Position numbers and translations under genes: made by a program. Positions 41,036 through 51,036 of a stretch of DNA of 64,000 nt are shown here, in pieces. The notes beneath the pieces were generated by a model. The model made no database searches. It was not told the DNA's origin and saw only the letters and a list, made by a program, of their open reading frames with translations. This stretch comes from Collinsella sp. (GTDB lineage Bacteria; Actinomycetota; Coriobacteriia; Coriobacteriales; Coriobacteriaceae): assembly GCA_019414025.1 (NCBI GenBank), contig DXMU01000007.1, forward strand, positions 13,184-77,183, read 5' to 3'. Numbering within the stretch: the first letter of the stretch is position 1; every line of letters begins with the position of its first letter.

Positions 41036-41317
41036 CTATACGAGTATACCTATAAGAAGCTGCAGAACCAGCCTCTGCACCAACTGCAACGCAATAATCG
41101 CAACGACCGGCGAAAAATCGATACCGCCCATCGGCGGGATGAAACGACGGAACAGGTTGAGCCACGGACCGCACACGCTATCGAGCACCGCAGCAATATC
41201 CTGAAGCAAACCACCCTGCTTCATGGGAATCCACGTCATAAAGCAGTAGACGACAATGAGCGTGGAATAGAAGTTGAACAGCGTGTTGACCAGCTGGACG
41301 ATAGTGTAGATGTTGAT
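41036..41317 (-). CDS. yggT: YggT family membrane protein with an apparent AUC start
   Basis: This is a small two-helix membrane protein of the YggT/YlmG family, always near sepF. The second half, FMTWIPMKQGG followed by NLFRRFIPPMGGIDFSPVVAII, is a clear match. The first ATG (41239) would remove the whole first helix (IYTIVQLVNTLFNFYSTLIVVYC). Reading back in frame, the codons to the sepF stop are AGA CAA GAC GAG GAG ATT CCC ATC AAC, with no ATG, GTG or TTG. GAGGAG lies exactly six bases before the ATC at 41317, giving 93 aa, the family's normal length. I take ATC as the start; CTG codons further in are poorer choices. Confidence 0.75.
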   Translation of the reverse strand: MNIYTIVQLVNTLFNFYSTLIVVYCFMTWIPMKQGGLLQDIAAVLDSVCGPWLNLFRRFIPPMGGIDFSPVVAIIALQLVQRLVLQLLIGILV

Positions 41318-41338
41318 GGGAATCTCCTCGTCTTGTCT

Positions 41339-42061
41339 TTACTTAAGGTAGCCGTCGGCACGAAGCTTCTTGAGATCGGAATCTTTGACCTCGCAACCGG
41401 CGGGCAGCACCATGAACACGCGGTCGCCCACCTCCTTGACCGTAGCACCCAGACCGCAGGCAAAGCCGTAAGAGAAGTCCAAGACGCGCTTGGCAACTTC
41501 GGTACGTACGCCCACGAAAATCAGTGCGACAGGCTGCTTGGTGCGAACGCGGCGCACCACGGTCTCCACGTCGTCATAGCTCTCGGGGCGCAGGACATAG
41601 GCCGGCAACTGCGGCGTGGCGTTGATGATATTGCTCGCATAGGCCGAGGCATCGCTCGGTGCAGGCGCGGGTGCAGCGGCGGCACGGGCGCGGGTGTTCT
41701 CGGCGTAGCTCGACGGCGTGTCATAGGCACCAGGACGATAACCGCTCGCAACACTGTCCTGCGAGCGCGAAGGCGGGTTATACGTCGTGGCGTGGCGGGA
41801 GTCATCGCCGACCAGCTGACCGGAGCGCGTATACACGGCAACTGACTCAGCTTCACCACGGCGCGTCTGACCAAGCAGGCCGTTGCTCGGCTCGTCTTGG
41901 GTGTAGAAGCCTTCGCCCGAAGCACCGCTGTAGCCGTTGTTCTGATAGCCATCGTCGTAGCCGTCATCGTAGCCGTAGTCGTCGTCTTGGCCATAACCCT
42001 GGTCGTAACCCTGCTGGCCGCCCAGGTGCATCTTATTTTTAATCTCGTCAAGGAAGCCCAT
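41339..42061 (-). CDS. sepF: Cell division protein SepF
   Basis: This is the membrane anchor of the Z-ring, which replaces FtsA in many Gram-positive bacteria. The N-terminal amphipathic membrane helix is MGFLDEIKNKMHLG. A long Tyr/Asp/Gly-rich linker (about 20-55, repeats of DDGY) and a Ser/Ala/Pro stretch follow. The C-terminal SepF core (about 150-235) has RPESYDDVETVVRRVRT and LDFSYGFACGLGATVKEV. At 240 aa it is long for SepF because of the linker. ATG 42061 follows AGAGGA. Only 21 bases separate it from yggT. Confidence 0.93.
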   Translation of the reverse strand: MGFLDEIKNKMHLGGQQGYDQGYGQDDDYGYDDGYDDGYQNNGYSGASGEGFYTQDEPSNGLLGQTRRGEAESVAVYTRSGQLVGDDSRHATTYNPPSRSQDSVASGYRPGAYDTPSSYAENTRARAAAAPAPAPSDASAYASNIINATPQLPAYVLRPESYDDVETVVRRVRTKQPVALIFVGVRTEVAKRVLDFSYGFACGLGATVKEVGDRVFMVLPAGCEVKDSDLKKLRADGYLK

Positions 42062-42121
42062 GGTTGTGTCCTCTCGCGGTTTAGTGCAGGCGCCCCGATA
42101 ATCAGTGCGCACTTCAGAGCC

Positions 42122-42859
42122 TTATTTTACTGCAAACTCCGGGCTAAATACTACCCTGCCCAGGCGAACGAGCGTAGAGCCTTCCTCAAGGGCAGGCTCA
42201 AAGTCCTCGCTCATGCCGCAGGAAAGCTCAGGCAGGTTCAAATCGGGATGCGCTGCCTCCAGCTCATCCCTCAGCTCACGAAGCCCCGCAAAGGTGCGGC
42301 GTGCCACATCCTTATTCCCCCGGGGCGCCATAGTCATAAGCCCCTGCACGCAAATTCCCTCAAGTTCCGCAAGCTCACCCGCGGCGGCGCGAATCTCATC
42401 GGGCGAAAAGCCTCCCTTCGACTCCTCACCACTCACATTGACCTCAATGAGCACACGCTGGGGGCCAGCGAGCTCACCTGCCTCAATCTTGCGGACAGCA
42501 CGGCTCGAGATCGCCTGCGCCAGATGCAGAGAACCCACCGAGTGAATCAGCTCGGCTGAGCCCAGCACCGCATTGATCTTATTGGTCTGCAGGTTGCCGA
42601 TCATATCGAAGCGCACCTCGGGCAGCTCCGGATGCTCCGCCAGACCCGTGAGCTTGCGAACCAGCTCCTGCGGGCGGTTCTCGGCAAAATGGCGATACCC
42701 CGCCTGGATGGCGGCAACGGTCTCATCGACACCAACGGTCTTGGACACGGCAATGAGGCTCGCGGCGTCGTGGGGACGGCCTGCGCGATCGAGCGCCGCA
42801 TAAAAACGTTCCAGAATCTGCTCGCGGCGAGCGCGCATCAAGTCCAAATAGTTATCCAT
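42122..42859 (-). CDS. yggS: PLP homeostasis protein YggS/YlmE (YBL036C family)
   Basis: This PLP-binding TIM-barrel protein keeps the cofactor pool balanced. IAVSKTVG carries the PLP lysine near 45, FAENRPQELVRK, FDMIGNLQTNKIN, EVNVSGEESKGG, LMTMAP and the phosphate-binding SCGMSEDFEPAL are all present. At 245 aa it is normal. ATG 42859 follows GGAGG. It begins the yggS-sepF-yggT-divIVA string, 120 bases after phoU. Confidence 0.92.
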   Translation of the reverse strand: MDNYLDLMRARREQILERFYAALDRAGRPHDAASLIAVSKTVGVDETVAAIQAGYRHFAENRPQELVRKLTGLAEHPELPEVRFDMIGNLQTNKINAVLGSAELIHSVGSLHLAQAISSRAVRKIEAGELAGPQRVLIEVNVSGEESKGGFSPDEIRAAAGELAELEGICVQGLMTMAPRGNKDVARRTFAGLRELRDELEAAHPDLNLPELSCGMSEDFEPALEEGSTLVRLGRVVFSPEFAVK

Positions 42860-42978
42860 TGCTAATCGCCTCCGCTGACAGCCAAACAAGTAGTCCCATG
42901 CTAACGCAAGAGCGCGGCCCCGCATGTGCAAGGCCGCGCTCACTTAGGTATTTACAATCTTTCGACGAACGGGGCTAC

Positions 42979-43836
42979 TTACTCCTCGTCGTCCTCGCCA
43001 TCGTCCTCGTCCTCAAGATGATCGAGCAGGTAGCGAAGACCCTCGCTGACCTCGTTAACGGGCACCTTGGCAACGTAGCGCGCGTCGACGGCGGGCCTCA
43101 TGATAACACCCTCGCCCGAAGGCACGCGCATGCTCTCGAGCTCATCCTCGTCCGCACGGGCGATATCGCCGGCGTTCATACGCTGACCAGTCAACAGGAA
43201 GGTCAGACGGCAAGCGGCATCGATGGAAATCGAGGCGATGCGATCGAGGTAGCGCGAAACCATGATGGCGCGGCGCAGGTCGTCATAGTTGCTATCGTCG
43301 TCCATAAAGTCGCCCGTATCCATACGGTTAAAGGTGCGGAAGAACTTCTCGTAGGCGGCGTGCACCGGCTCGTCCTCGACGGCCAGGTTGCAGATGATGG
43401 ACATGTCATTGGTGACGAGCGCAGAAAGCGAAGAGCCCAGCACCTGGTAGACGGCCTCAGCCTCGGCCTCGACCGTGCCGACAAGCTCCTTGGGCAGCGA
43501 GATGTCGGCCTTGATCATATGACGCGTGGCACGGCAGATCTGACGGACCTTATCGGTCATGCGCTGCAGGTTATAGTCGACGTAGATGATCGTCTGAAGC
43601 AGGCGGAAGTCGGAGGCGACCGGTGACTGCGTGGCGATCAGGTTGTAGCAGACGGCCTCCAGGTTGGCGCAGCGCGCGTCAATCGAAAGCGTGCGCTTCT
43701 TGGTCTTGGTGGCGAGCTTGCGGTCGTCGGTCACATAGGCCTTCACGGCATCGTGGAGGGCCAGATCGACGGCCTCATAGATGCTCAGCATCTCGTGACG
43801 GGCCTCGACGAGCTGACGGGAAAACAGTTTGCGCAT
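42979..43836 (-). CDS. phoU: PhoU family phosphate-signalling protein
   Basis: This cytoplasmic helical regulator links the Pst transporter to the phosphate sensor and turns uptake down when phosphate is ample. Two three-helix PhoU domains occupy about 1-215 (IDARCANLEAVCYNLIATQSP, LLQTIIYVDYNLQRMTDKV). About 70 extra C-terminal residues end in an acidic tail (EDEDDGEDDEE). At 285 aa it is longer than the usual 215-240. GGAG precedes the ATG. It is the last gene of pstSCAB-phoU. Confidence 0.88.
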   Translation of the reverse strand: MRKLFSRQLVEARHEMLSIYEAVDLALHDAVKAYVTDDRKLATKTKKRTLSIDARCANLEAVCYNLIATQSPVASDFRLLQTIIYVDYNLQRMTDKVRQICRATRHMIKADISLPKELVGTVEAEAEAVYQVLGSSLSALVTNDMSIICNLAVEDEPVHAAYEKFFRTFNRMDTGDFMDDDSNYDDLRRAIMVSRYLDRIASISIDAACRLTFLLTGQRMNAGDIARADEDELESMRVPSGEGVIMRPAVDARYVAKVPVNEVSEGLRYLLDHLEDEDDGEDDEE

Positions 43837-43928
43837 GGTTCACTCCAATCAGTTGGGTGCGGTCATGCCGCCCGCACAGTGAATACGCACCGGACCAGGT
43901 CCGATCGGCTTGGGACTAGTCGCACCGA

Positions 43929-44732
<804 letters not shown>

Positions 44733-44744
44733 GGGACTCCTTAA

Positions 44745-45650
44745 CTAGCGACGCTTGCGCGACAGGAAGCGCGCAAACAGGTTGAAGGCCAGAATGATCA
44801 CCATCAGCAAGAGCGCGGTGCCGTAGGCTGCGTTCATGTTGATGCCGTCGTTTGCAAGCAGGTACAGGTGAACCGTCATGGGGCGGCCGGAATCGAGCGG
44901 CGAAATAGGTAGATTGATGGCTTGGCCCATGGTGTAGAGCACCACCGCGGTCTCGCCAATGGCACGGCCGATGGCGAGGACGATGCCCGTGGCAATACGG
45001 CCAAAGGCAGAAGGAAGCACGATCTTGGAGACGACCTGCCACTTGGTGGCGCCCAGGCCGTACGCGCCCCAACGGATATAGCGCGGAACGGCGCGAATGG
45101 CCTCTTCGGTGGTGCGCATGACGATGGGAAGCATCAAGAGCGCGAGTGCCAGAGCGGCCGAGACCATCGAAAGGCCCAGACCCATGGCCTCGACAAACAA
45201 GGCGTAGCCAAACAGGCCCATAACGATAGAGGGCACCGAGGCCAAAGCGTCAGCAGCGTAGCGAATGAGCTCGACGACCTTGCCCTGCTTGGCGTACTCG
45301 GCCAGATAGACGGCTGCCAGCACAGCAATCGGCGTGCAGATAAGCATGGCGAGCGCCGTCACATAGACGGTCGAGACGATCGTGGGCCAAATTCCGCCCT
45401 CGGCGTTGACGCCCTGGGGCCAACCGAAGATAAAGTCGAGCGAGATATGCGGCAGGCCGTTAATGACCACATAGGCGATGATAGCGACCAGCACCAGCGT
45501 GGTGATATAGGCAGCCGCGCGGAATACGCCAAGCATGATCTTGTTGGACAGGTCCTTGTTGATGCGGCCCTTCTTGCCGTGGGAAAGGGCACGCTTGATG
45601 CGCTCGCGCGACGAGGTCGTATCGACCGTCGTGTCAACGGAATCGGACAT
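44745..45650 (-). CDS. pstA: Phosphate ABC transporter permease PstA
   Basis: This membrane subunit of the phosphate importer has 301 aa and six helices. IWPTIVSTVYVTALAMLICTPIAV is the first transport-domain helix pair. The EAA loop is AYGLGATKWQVVSKIVLPSA, and AIGETAVVLYTMGQA follows. The N-terminus is polar and basic (SSRERIKRALSHGKKGR). It starts 3 bases after pstC ends. Confidence 0.94.
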   Translation of the reverse strand: MSDSVDTTVDTTSSRERIKRALSHGKKGRINKDLSNKIMLGVFRAAAYITTLVLVAIIAYVVINGLPHISLDFIFGWPQGVNAEGGIWPTIVSTVYVTALAMLICTPIAVLAAVYLAEYAKQGKVVELIRYAADALASVPSIVMGLFGYALFVEAMGLGLSMVSAALALALLMLPIVMRTTEEAIRAVPRYIRWGAYGLGATKWQVVSKIVLPSAFGRIATGIVLAIGRAIGETAVVLYTMGQAINLPISPLDSGRPMTVHLYLLANDGINMNAAYGTALLLMVIILAFNLFARFLSRKRR

Positions 45651-45653
45651 AGC

Positions 45654-46580
45654 CTACCCCCTCTTCTTCTTGGAAATCAAACGGACGACGCCCACCAGCG
45701 TGGCGGAGATGATAAACAGGACCACGCCCATGCCGAACAGCGCCGAGCGGTGCAGACCCGAGGAATAGCTCATATCGAGCGCGATCTGGCTCGTGAGCGT
45801 CGAGATGGGGCTCGCAATGCTGTCGGGAATAACCGGGGCGTTACCCACGACCATGAGCACGGCCATGGTCTCGCCGATGGCACGGCCCATACCCAGCACG
45901 ATCGCATCCACGATACCCAGCTTGGCGGCAGGTAGCACGACCTTATAGATGGTCTGCCACTTAGTAGCACCCATGGCATACGATGCCTCGCGAATACCCA
46001 TGGGAATAGAATTGAGGGCATCGATGGTGAGCGTCGTGATGGTAGGGACGATCATGATGGCAAGCACGAACCACGCCGTCAGCGCACCAAAACCAAGACC
46101 ACCGGTCAGTTGCGCGATAAACGGACGGATGATGATCATGCCAAAGAAGCCATAGATGATAGAAGGGATGCCGGCCAACAGGTCAACGGCAGGGCTGATG
46201 AGCTTGCGCACGCGCTTGCCGGCGATCTCGACCAGGTACACGGCCGTACCCACACCTAGCGGCACGCCCATGGCGAGCGCACCGACGGTCACCAGACCCG
46301 AGCCGGCAAGCAGCGACACGATGCCGTAGTGGCCCTCAGAGGGCGCCCACGTAAAGCTAAAGAAATCCGCCAGACCGATGTCGGTAAAGACGGGCAGCGC
46401 CGAGTACGTGGTAAAGACAAAAATCAGGATGACGGTAACAACCGCCAAGAACGCGCAGGCAAAGAAGATCCACTGCAGCGCCTTCTCCTTGATATAGGTG
46501 CTGCGCGATACGAGCGCCAGCTCGCGCTTCTTGGGCGCCTGACCATTCTGCTCAGTCTGGGAGTTTTCCCGTGCTTCCAT
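45654..46580 (-). CDS. pstC: Phosphate ABC transporter permease PstC
   Basis: This is the second membrane subunit, 308 aa. The EAA loop reads SYAMGATKWQTIYKVVLPAA and MGRAIGETMAVLMVVGNAP follows, both typical of PstC. The start is the ATG at 46580, eight bases after AAGGGGAG and one base after the pstS stop; a GTG three codons upstream overlaps pstS and is too close to the ribosome binding site. Confidence 0.94.
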   Translation of the reverse strand: MEARENSQTEQNGQAPKKRELALVSRSTYIKEKALQWIFFACAFLAVVTVILIFVFTTYSALPVFTDIGLADFFSFTWAPSEGHYGIVSLLAGSGLVTVGALAMGVPLGVGTAVYLVEIAGKRVRKLISPAVDLLAGIPSIIYGFFGMIIIRPFIAQLTGGLGFGALTAWFVLAIMIVPTITTLTIDALNSIPMGIREASYAMGATKWQTIYKVVLPAAKLGIVDAIVLGMGRAIGETMAVLMVVGNAPVIPDSIASPISTLTSQIALDMSYSSGLHRSALFGMGVVLFIISATLVGVVRLISKKKRG

Positions 46581-46581
46581 G

Positions 46582-47418
46582 CTACTCACTCCCCTTCTCG
46601 TCGTTGGTGACGGGAATAAAGCCCGCCTCGCGAATCTGCTTGTCCATCTTTTCGGACGTCACGTAGTCGATGTAATCTTGCGCCTGCTGCGAAGGCGCAC
46701 CCTTCACAAAGAAGTAAAGGTCGCGCGAGATGGGATAGCCGCCGCTCGCGACCGTCTTCTCGGACGCCTCAACATGATTGACCGAGACGGCCTTGACCGA
46801 GGTCTTGGCGTTGAGGCTATCGACGAAGCCCAGCGAAATGTAGCCGATGGCACCGCGCGAACGAGATACCACGTCGCGCACCTGGCCCGTGCCCGAAAGA
46901 ACGGCGGACCGGCGATCGAACGGGGCGCCGTCCATCACGATGGTGCGGAAGGCCTCACGCGTGCCAGACGCCTCGTCTCGGTTGATGACCTGAATCTTCA
47001 GGTCCTCGCCACCGACCTCTTTCCAATTAGTAATCTTGCCGGCATAGATATCGCGGAGCTGCTCGGTCGAAAGGTTATCGACGGGGTTGCCTTCGTTCAC
47101 GATGACCGCGATACCGTCGTGGGCAATGACGATGGGAGTCAGGCCCAGATCCTGTTCGTCGGCATTGAGTCCACGGGAGGAGCTGGCGATATCGGCCGTG
47201 CCAGCGCTGACGGCTTCGATGCCAGCGGAAGAACCCAAACCGGAAACGAGCACGTCGATGCCGGTCTCCTCCTTAAAGCCCTCTGCCGCAATCTCGGCGA
47301 TAGGAAGGCAGGTCGTGGAGCCGGCCACGGTAATGGAAGAGGTAGAAGATCCCGAAGAACAGGCGCACAGCGTAAGCGTAAGCACAGCGGCGCTCAGGAC
47401 CGATACGATCTTTCTCAT
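46582..47418 (-). CDS. pstS: Phosphate-binding lipoprotein PstS
   Basis: This extracytoplasmic phosphate receptor has 278 aa. A signal peptide with lipobox LCAC gives lipidated Cys20. ITVAGSTTCLPIAEIAAEGF, DIASSSRGL and NRDEASGTREAF form the phosphate-binding loops. Its ATG overlaps the pgeF stop codon (ATGA), so it is translationally coupled to the upstream gene. Confidence 0.94.
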   Translation of the reverse strand: MRKIVSVLSAAVLTLTLCACSSGSSTSSITVAGSTTCLPIAEIAAEGFKEETGIDVLVSGLGSSAGIEAVSAGTADIASSSRGLNADEQDLGLTPIVIAHDGIAVIVNEGNPVDNLSTEQLRDIYAGKITNWKEVGGEDLKIQVINRDEASGTREAFRTIVMDGAPFDRRSAVLSGTGQVRDVVSRSRGAIGYISLGFVDSLNAKTSVKAVSVNHVEASEKTVASGGYPISRDLYFFVKGAPSQQAQDYIDYVTSEKMDKQIREAGFIPVTNDEKGSE

Positions 47419-48215
47419 AGCATCACGCCGATCGCAGCATGGCGCCCACAGGTGCCGTCCTCGTTACGGTAGGAATAAAAGCGGTCGTTCTGACGCACAG
47501 TCGAAAGCTGGGTATCCACGATATTATCCGCGTCCACACCGATATCTACCAACGCCTCACGAATGGCGGCAGATAGATCGAGCATGCGAGAAGCGCCCGC
47601 ATCGATGCACGAAAACTCGGCGGCAAAGCGGTCCATGAGTTCCTGGGATACCTCATATTCGTCAGCCAAGATATGGGGGCCGATATAGGCGGAAACGTCG
47701 CTCGCATCGCAGCCGGCAGCATCGCAAAGCGCCTGGCACGCCTTGGCAGAAATACGTGCAATCGTGCCCTTCCAACCGGAGTGCACCACGGCAAACCCGC
47801 CGGGGGCCACCAGCACCACGGGAACGCAGTCGGCAAAGCAGAGCAGCACGGGCACGTCATGGGCCGTACAGACGATGGCATCGCAGCCCTCAGCAATCTG
47901 CTCGCGAACAGCCTCAAGATCGTCGGCGCCGTTCGAAGTCACCGTAACGATATGGTCACCATGTACCTGATTGGGCACGAGCAGATTATGCTCGCACTCA
48001 GTGGCGCCCATAGCTTCGAGCGCTCGACGACGATTTTCTTGAACAGCAAAGGGGTCATCGCCTACATGCGAGCCCAGGTTGAGCGAGGAGTACGCATCTT
48101 CAGAAACGCCACCGGTGCGCTCGGTAAAGGCAAAACGGACATCGGATGTCGCGCCCTCCACCAACGTAACTCCATCATGGTCGACACGCGAAACGTTGTC
48201 CGCACGTGCTGCCAT
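47415..48215 (-). CDS. pgeF: Purine nucleoside phosphorylase/laccase-domain protein PgeF (YfiH/YlmD)
   Basis: This is a copper-oxidase-like fold protein of the YfiH/YlmD family. Members act as promiscuous purine nucleoside phosphorylases or deaminases and edit peptidoglycan precursors. NQVHGDHIVTV, CDAIVCTAHDVPVLLCFADCVPV with FADC, the metal motif VVHSGWKGT and AYIGPHI are present. At 266 aa it is normal. ATG 48215 follows AGGAGG. It sits between ftsZ and the pst operon and overlaps pstS by four bases. Confidence 0.9.
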   Translation of the reverse strand: MAARADNVSRVDHDGVTLVEGATSDVRFAFTERTGGVSEDAYSSLNLGSHVGDDPFAVQENRRRALEAMGATECEHNLLVPNQVHGDHIVTVTSNGADDLEAVREQIAEGCDAIVCTAHDVPVLLCFADCVPVVLVAPGGFAVVHSGWKGTIARISAKACQALCDAAGCDASDVSAYIGPHILADEYEVSQELMDRFAAEFSCIDAGASRMLDLSAAIREALVDIGVDADNIVDTQLSTVRQNDRFYSYRNEDGTCGRHAAIGVML

Positions 48216-48369
48216 ACTAAAGCCTCCTAATAACACAAGTACCGCGGCGTCGCCGCGCAGTCCGCGTTTATACGGCTGTCATACTTCCTTAAAAGGATAC
48301 CCGCAGCGGTAGGGACCAAACGTAAAGGGAACGTAAGGAGATTGGAGGCTTTCGTTTACAAACGAGAAA

Positions 48370-48403
48370 CAAAACGGGGTGCATCCAAATGGACACACCC
48401 CGT
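48370..48403 (-). terminator. Terminator of ftsZ
   Basis: ACGGGGTG (48374-48381) pairs with CACCCCGT (48396-48403), then TTTTGTTT on the minus strand. The loop contains a small TCC/GGA pairing. Confidence 0.8.
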
Positions 48404-48425
48404 GCAGGTCGTTGAGAAAAACGAA

Positions 48426-49580
48426 CTAGAAGCTACCGCGCTTCAGGAAGTCGGGAAGCTCGAACTGGTCGTTGCCAAAGTTGGGCAGCTCGGTACCACC
48501 GACGTTGCGGGTCGGAGCGGCCTGAGCCGGGCTGGCAGCCGGAGCGGTGCGCTGCGGCTCAGCGGAGGCAGCGGCCTTGCTCTGAGACTGCTGAGCAGCA
48601 AAGAGCTCATCCTGACGGTTGACATTGGAGTCGGAGAAGCCCGTAGCGATGACGGTGATACGCACCTGATCGCCCAGGGACTCGTCGACAACGGTACCGA
48701 AGATGATGTTGGCCTCGGGGTCGACGGCGTTGGCGACAACGTCGGCGGCGTCGCTGATCTCCTGGATGCCCAGGTCCTTGGAACCGGCGATGGAGAGCAG
48801 CACGCGCGTGGCACCATCGATGGAGCTCTCGAGCAGCGGGCTGGAGATGGCCTGCTGGGCAGCGTCGACGGCACGAGTATCCCCAGAAGAGGTACCGATA
48901 CCCATCATGGCGGTACCGGCCTGCTTCATGATGGTCTTAACATCGGCGAAGTCCAGGTTGATGATACCGGGGACGGTGATGAGGTCGGTGATGCCCTGGG
49001 TGCCCTGGGAAAGGACGCCATCGGCAATCGCGAAGGCCTCGAGCATGGTGGTCTTCTTCTCGGCGATGTCGAGCAGCTTATCGTTAGGAATGACGATCAT
49101 GGTGTCGACGCAATCGGAGAGGGTCTTGATGCCCTCCTCGGCGCTCTTCTTACGCTTGCGGCCCTCGAAGGTGAAGGGCTTGGTCACGACGGCGACGGTC
49201 AGTGCGCCGACCTCGTTCATCGCGATATCGGCAACGATGGGAGCAGCGCCGGTACCGGTGCCGCCGCCCTCGCCGCAGGTGATAAACACCATGTCGGCGC
49301 CAGCGAGCGCCTCGGCGATGTCGTCGCGGGACTCATCGGCAGCCTTGCGGCCAACCTCGGGATTGGCGCCGGCGCCCAGGCCGCGGGTAAGGTCGGTGCC
49401 GATGTGCACCTTGATATCGGCATCAGAGATCGCGAGTGCCTGAGCATCGGTGTTGATGGCAACAAACTCGACGCCGCGGATGCCCTCTTCGATCATTCGA
49501 TTGACCGCGTTGGTACCGCCGCCGCCGACGCCGACCACCTTAATGACGGCAAGGTAGTTGTTGATCTCTGTCTCGTGCAT
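48426..49580 (-). CDS. ftsZ: Cell division protein FtsZ
   Basis: This tubulin-like GTPase forms the Z-ring. KVVGVGGGGTNAVNRM, the tubulin signature CGEGGGTGTGAAP near 99-111 and the T7 loop GIINLDFADVKTIM are intact. A low-complexity linker (about 320-370) is followed by the conserved C-terminal tail LPDFLKRGSF that binds SepF. 384 aa. The start is the ATG at 49580 after GGAGG. A 199-base gap from ftsQ and its own terminator suggest separate control. Confidence 0.97.
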   Translation of the reverse strand: MHETEINNYLAVIKVVGVGGGGTNAVNRMIEEGIRGVEFVAINTDAQALAISDADIKVHIGTDLTRGLGAGANPEVGRKAADESRDDIAEALAGADMVFITCGEGGGTGTGAAPIVADIAMNEVGALTVAVVTKPFTFEGRKRKKSAEEGIKTLSDCVDTMIVIPNDKLLDIAEKKTTMLEAFAIADGVLSQGTQGITDLITVPGIINLDFADVKTIMKQAGTAMMGIGTSSGDTRAVDAAQQAISSPLLESSIDGATRVLLSIAGSKDLGIQEISDAADVVANAVDPEANIIFGTVVDESLGDQVRITVIATGFSDSNVNRQDELFAAQQSQSKAAASAEPQRTAPAASPAQAAPTRNVGGTELPNFGNDQFELPDFLKRGSF

Positions 49581-49779
49581 GTCGGTCCTCCGAACAAAGG
49601 TTATAGCCATAGCATGGGTCGACCCCTGCGCACATTAACCTTCAGGTTGAAAGTAAATGCAAAGGTAAACCGTATTATGTTTGCACATTATGAACGTATC
49701 AGTCAAATAATTGACCGTGAAAACCAAACAAACCAGATAAACGGCGTGGTATGGCCCCTCAACAAAGCATCAACCAGCG
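49581..49779 (-). promoter_or_regulatory. ftsZ upstream region with GTCAA palindrome
   Basis: This AT-rich gap holds the palindrome GTCAA-ATAA-TTGAC (49702-49715) and repeated CATAAT-like -10 candidates on the minus strand. A promoter for ftsZ is expected here; no unique -35/-10 pair can be fixed. Confidence 0.45.
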
Positions 49780-51036
49780 CTACGAGGTCGGAGCATTCCT
49801 AAATGTGTAGTTGCCCGGAGAGCGCACATTGATATACGTTACGCCCTCTACCTGCGAAAGCAACTTGGTGACTACGCGTTCCTTCTTGGCGATATCGTCC
49901 GAATCGCCCAGCGACACCTCAATGCCGTTATTGAGGTTTGCCGAGATGGCTTCGACCGAAGGCGTGGAAATATCCTTGACTTGTCCCAAGAACTCGCTCG
50001 AAAAACCACGCACATAATCCAGGCCGGCCTTAACGGCTTTGGAGTTCACCGCCTGGCCGGAAACCGGAGCGACATCCGCCGAGACATCAGTCAACAACAC
50101 CGCGCCATAATGCTTGGCGAGCGTCAGCGCGGCATCGATTCCGGTCAAGGTATTTGAGCCCCGCCCTGTCGTGATGACGTTGCCCTGGTCGTCCACTTCG
50201 ACCGACGTCGACAGCGGGGCGATCCAGGTGTCATCGTCTCCGATAGCCCAGGCAAGGTCGTCGGAGCTGATATACGCAATGGCGATAACTTTACGCTCCG
50301 TCGGCGTGATGATAAGCGTATGGGGAAACTGGCGCTGGACATCCACGCCCGAAACCCACGGGTTCTGCTTGAGATCCTCGGTAATCTGGTCGGGATCGAC
50401 GTTAAAAAGCGACGTTCCCTCGGGCAAGTCGATCAGCTGGATAGCATCGTGCTTCGTCACATGCTCGCTGCCTTGAATCTGAATATCAGTGGCAGTAAAC
50501 AATCCAGAGTTGATCACCACGATGGCAACGACGACGAGCACGGCCAAGACGGCCAGAACGCCGCCCACGATTTTGCCTTTGCCTGTAACGACAGAAGCGG
50601 CGTCTGATGTTTTATTTGCCATCGCCCCAAGTGAAGATAACGGGTTGAAACCTTTTTTACTCGAAGGCTTCTTGGCGGTAGCCGGCACCGATGTCAGCGA
50701 GCGCGGTTTCGATGCGCCCAGCGTGCGACCTGGACGCGCCGCTATAGTTCCCGTCGAGGGCTTGGGAGCTGCCATGGGACGGGCAGGCTTGGCGCCCATA
50801 ACAGGCTTTGACGTCACCGAGGGACGCGAGGACTTTTTTGCGGCCGGACGATTACCGAGCTGAGAGCCGACGACCGGACGACTGGTCTGTCGAGCATGCC
50901 CGACAGACTCAGAGTGCGCGACGGTATTGCGTTGAGGTTTGGCAGGCGCGCCGGAACGCCCTCCGGCGCGGCGGAAGGTGGGTTTCGATGCTCTAGAAGC
51001 CGAGGAATTTAACTTCCGGTCTGAGCTCGATGCCAT
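49780..51036 (-). CDS. ftsQ: Cell division protein FtsQ (POTRA domain)
   Basis: This divisome scaffold protein is single-pass, with its POTRA and beta domain outside. Residues 1-150 form a basic, Ser/Pro/Ala/Lys-rich tail predicted to be disordered. The transmembrane helix is about 158-176 (VGGVLAVLAVLVVVAIVVI). POTRA follows (FTATDIQIQGSEHVTKHDA, then VSGVDVQRQFPHTLIITPTER). The cytoplasmic tail is far longer than in E. coli (about 25 aa). 418 aa. ATG 51036 after GGGAGG overlaps the end of murB by 44 bases. Confidence 0.88.
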   Translation of the reverse strand: MASSSDRKLNSSASRASKPTFRRAGGRSGAPAKPQRNTVAHSESVGHARQTSRPVVGSQLGNRPAAKKSSRPSVTSKPVMGAKPARPMAAPKPSTGTIAARPGRTLGASKPRSLTSVPATAKKPSSKKGFNPLSSLGAMANKTSDAASVVTGKGKIVGGVLAVLAVLVVVAIVVINSGLFTATDIQIQGSEHVTKHDAIQLIDLPEGTSLFNVDPDQITEDLKQNPWVSGVDVQRQFPHTLIITPTERKVIAIAYISSDDLAWAIGDDDTWIAPLSTSVEVDDQGNVITTGRGSNTLTGIDAALTLAKHYGAVLLTDVSADVAPVSGQAVNSKAVKAGLDYVRGFSSEFLGQVKDISTPSVEAISANLNNGIEVSLGDSDDIAKKERVVTKLLSQVEGVTYINVRSPGNYTFRNAPTS

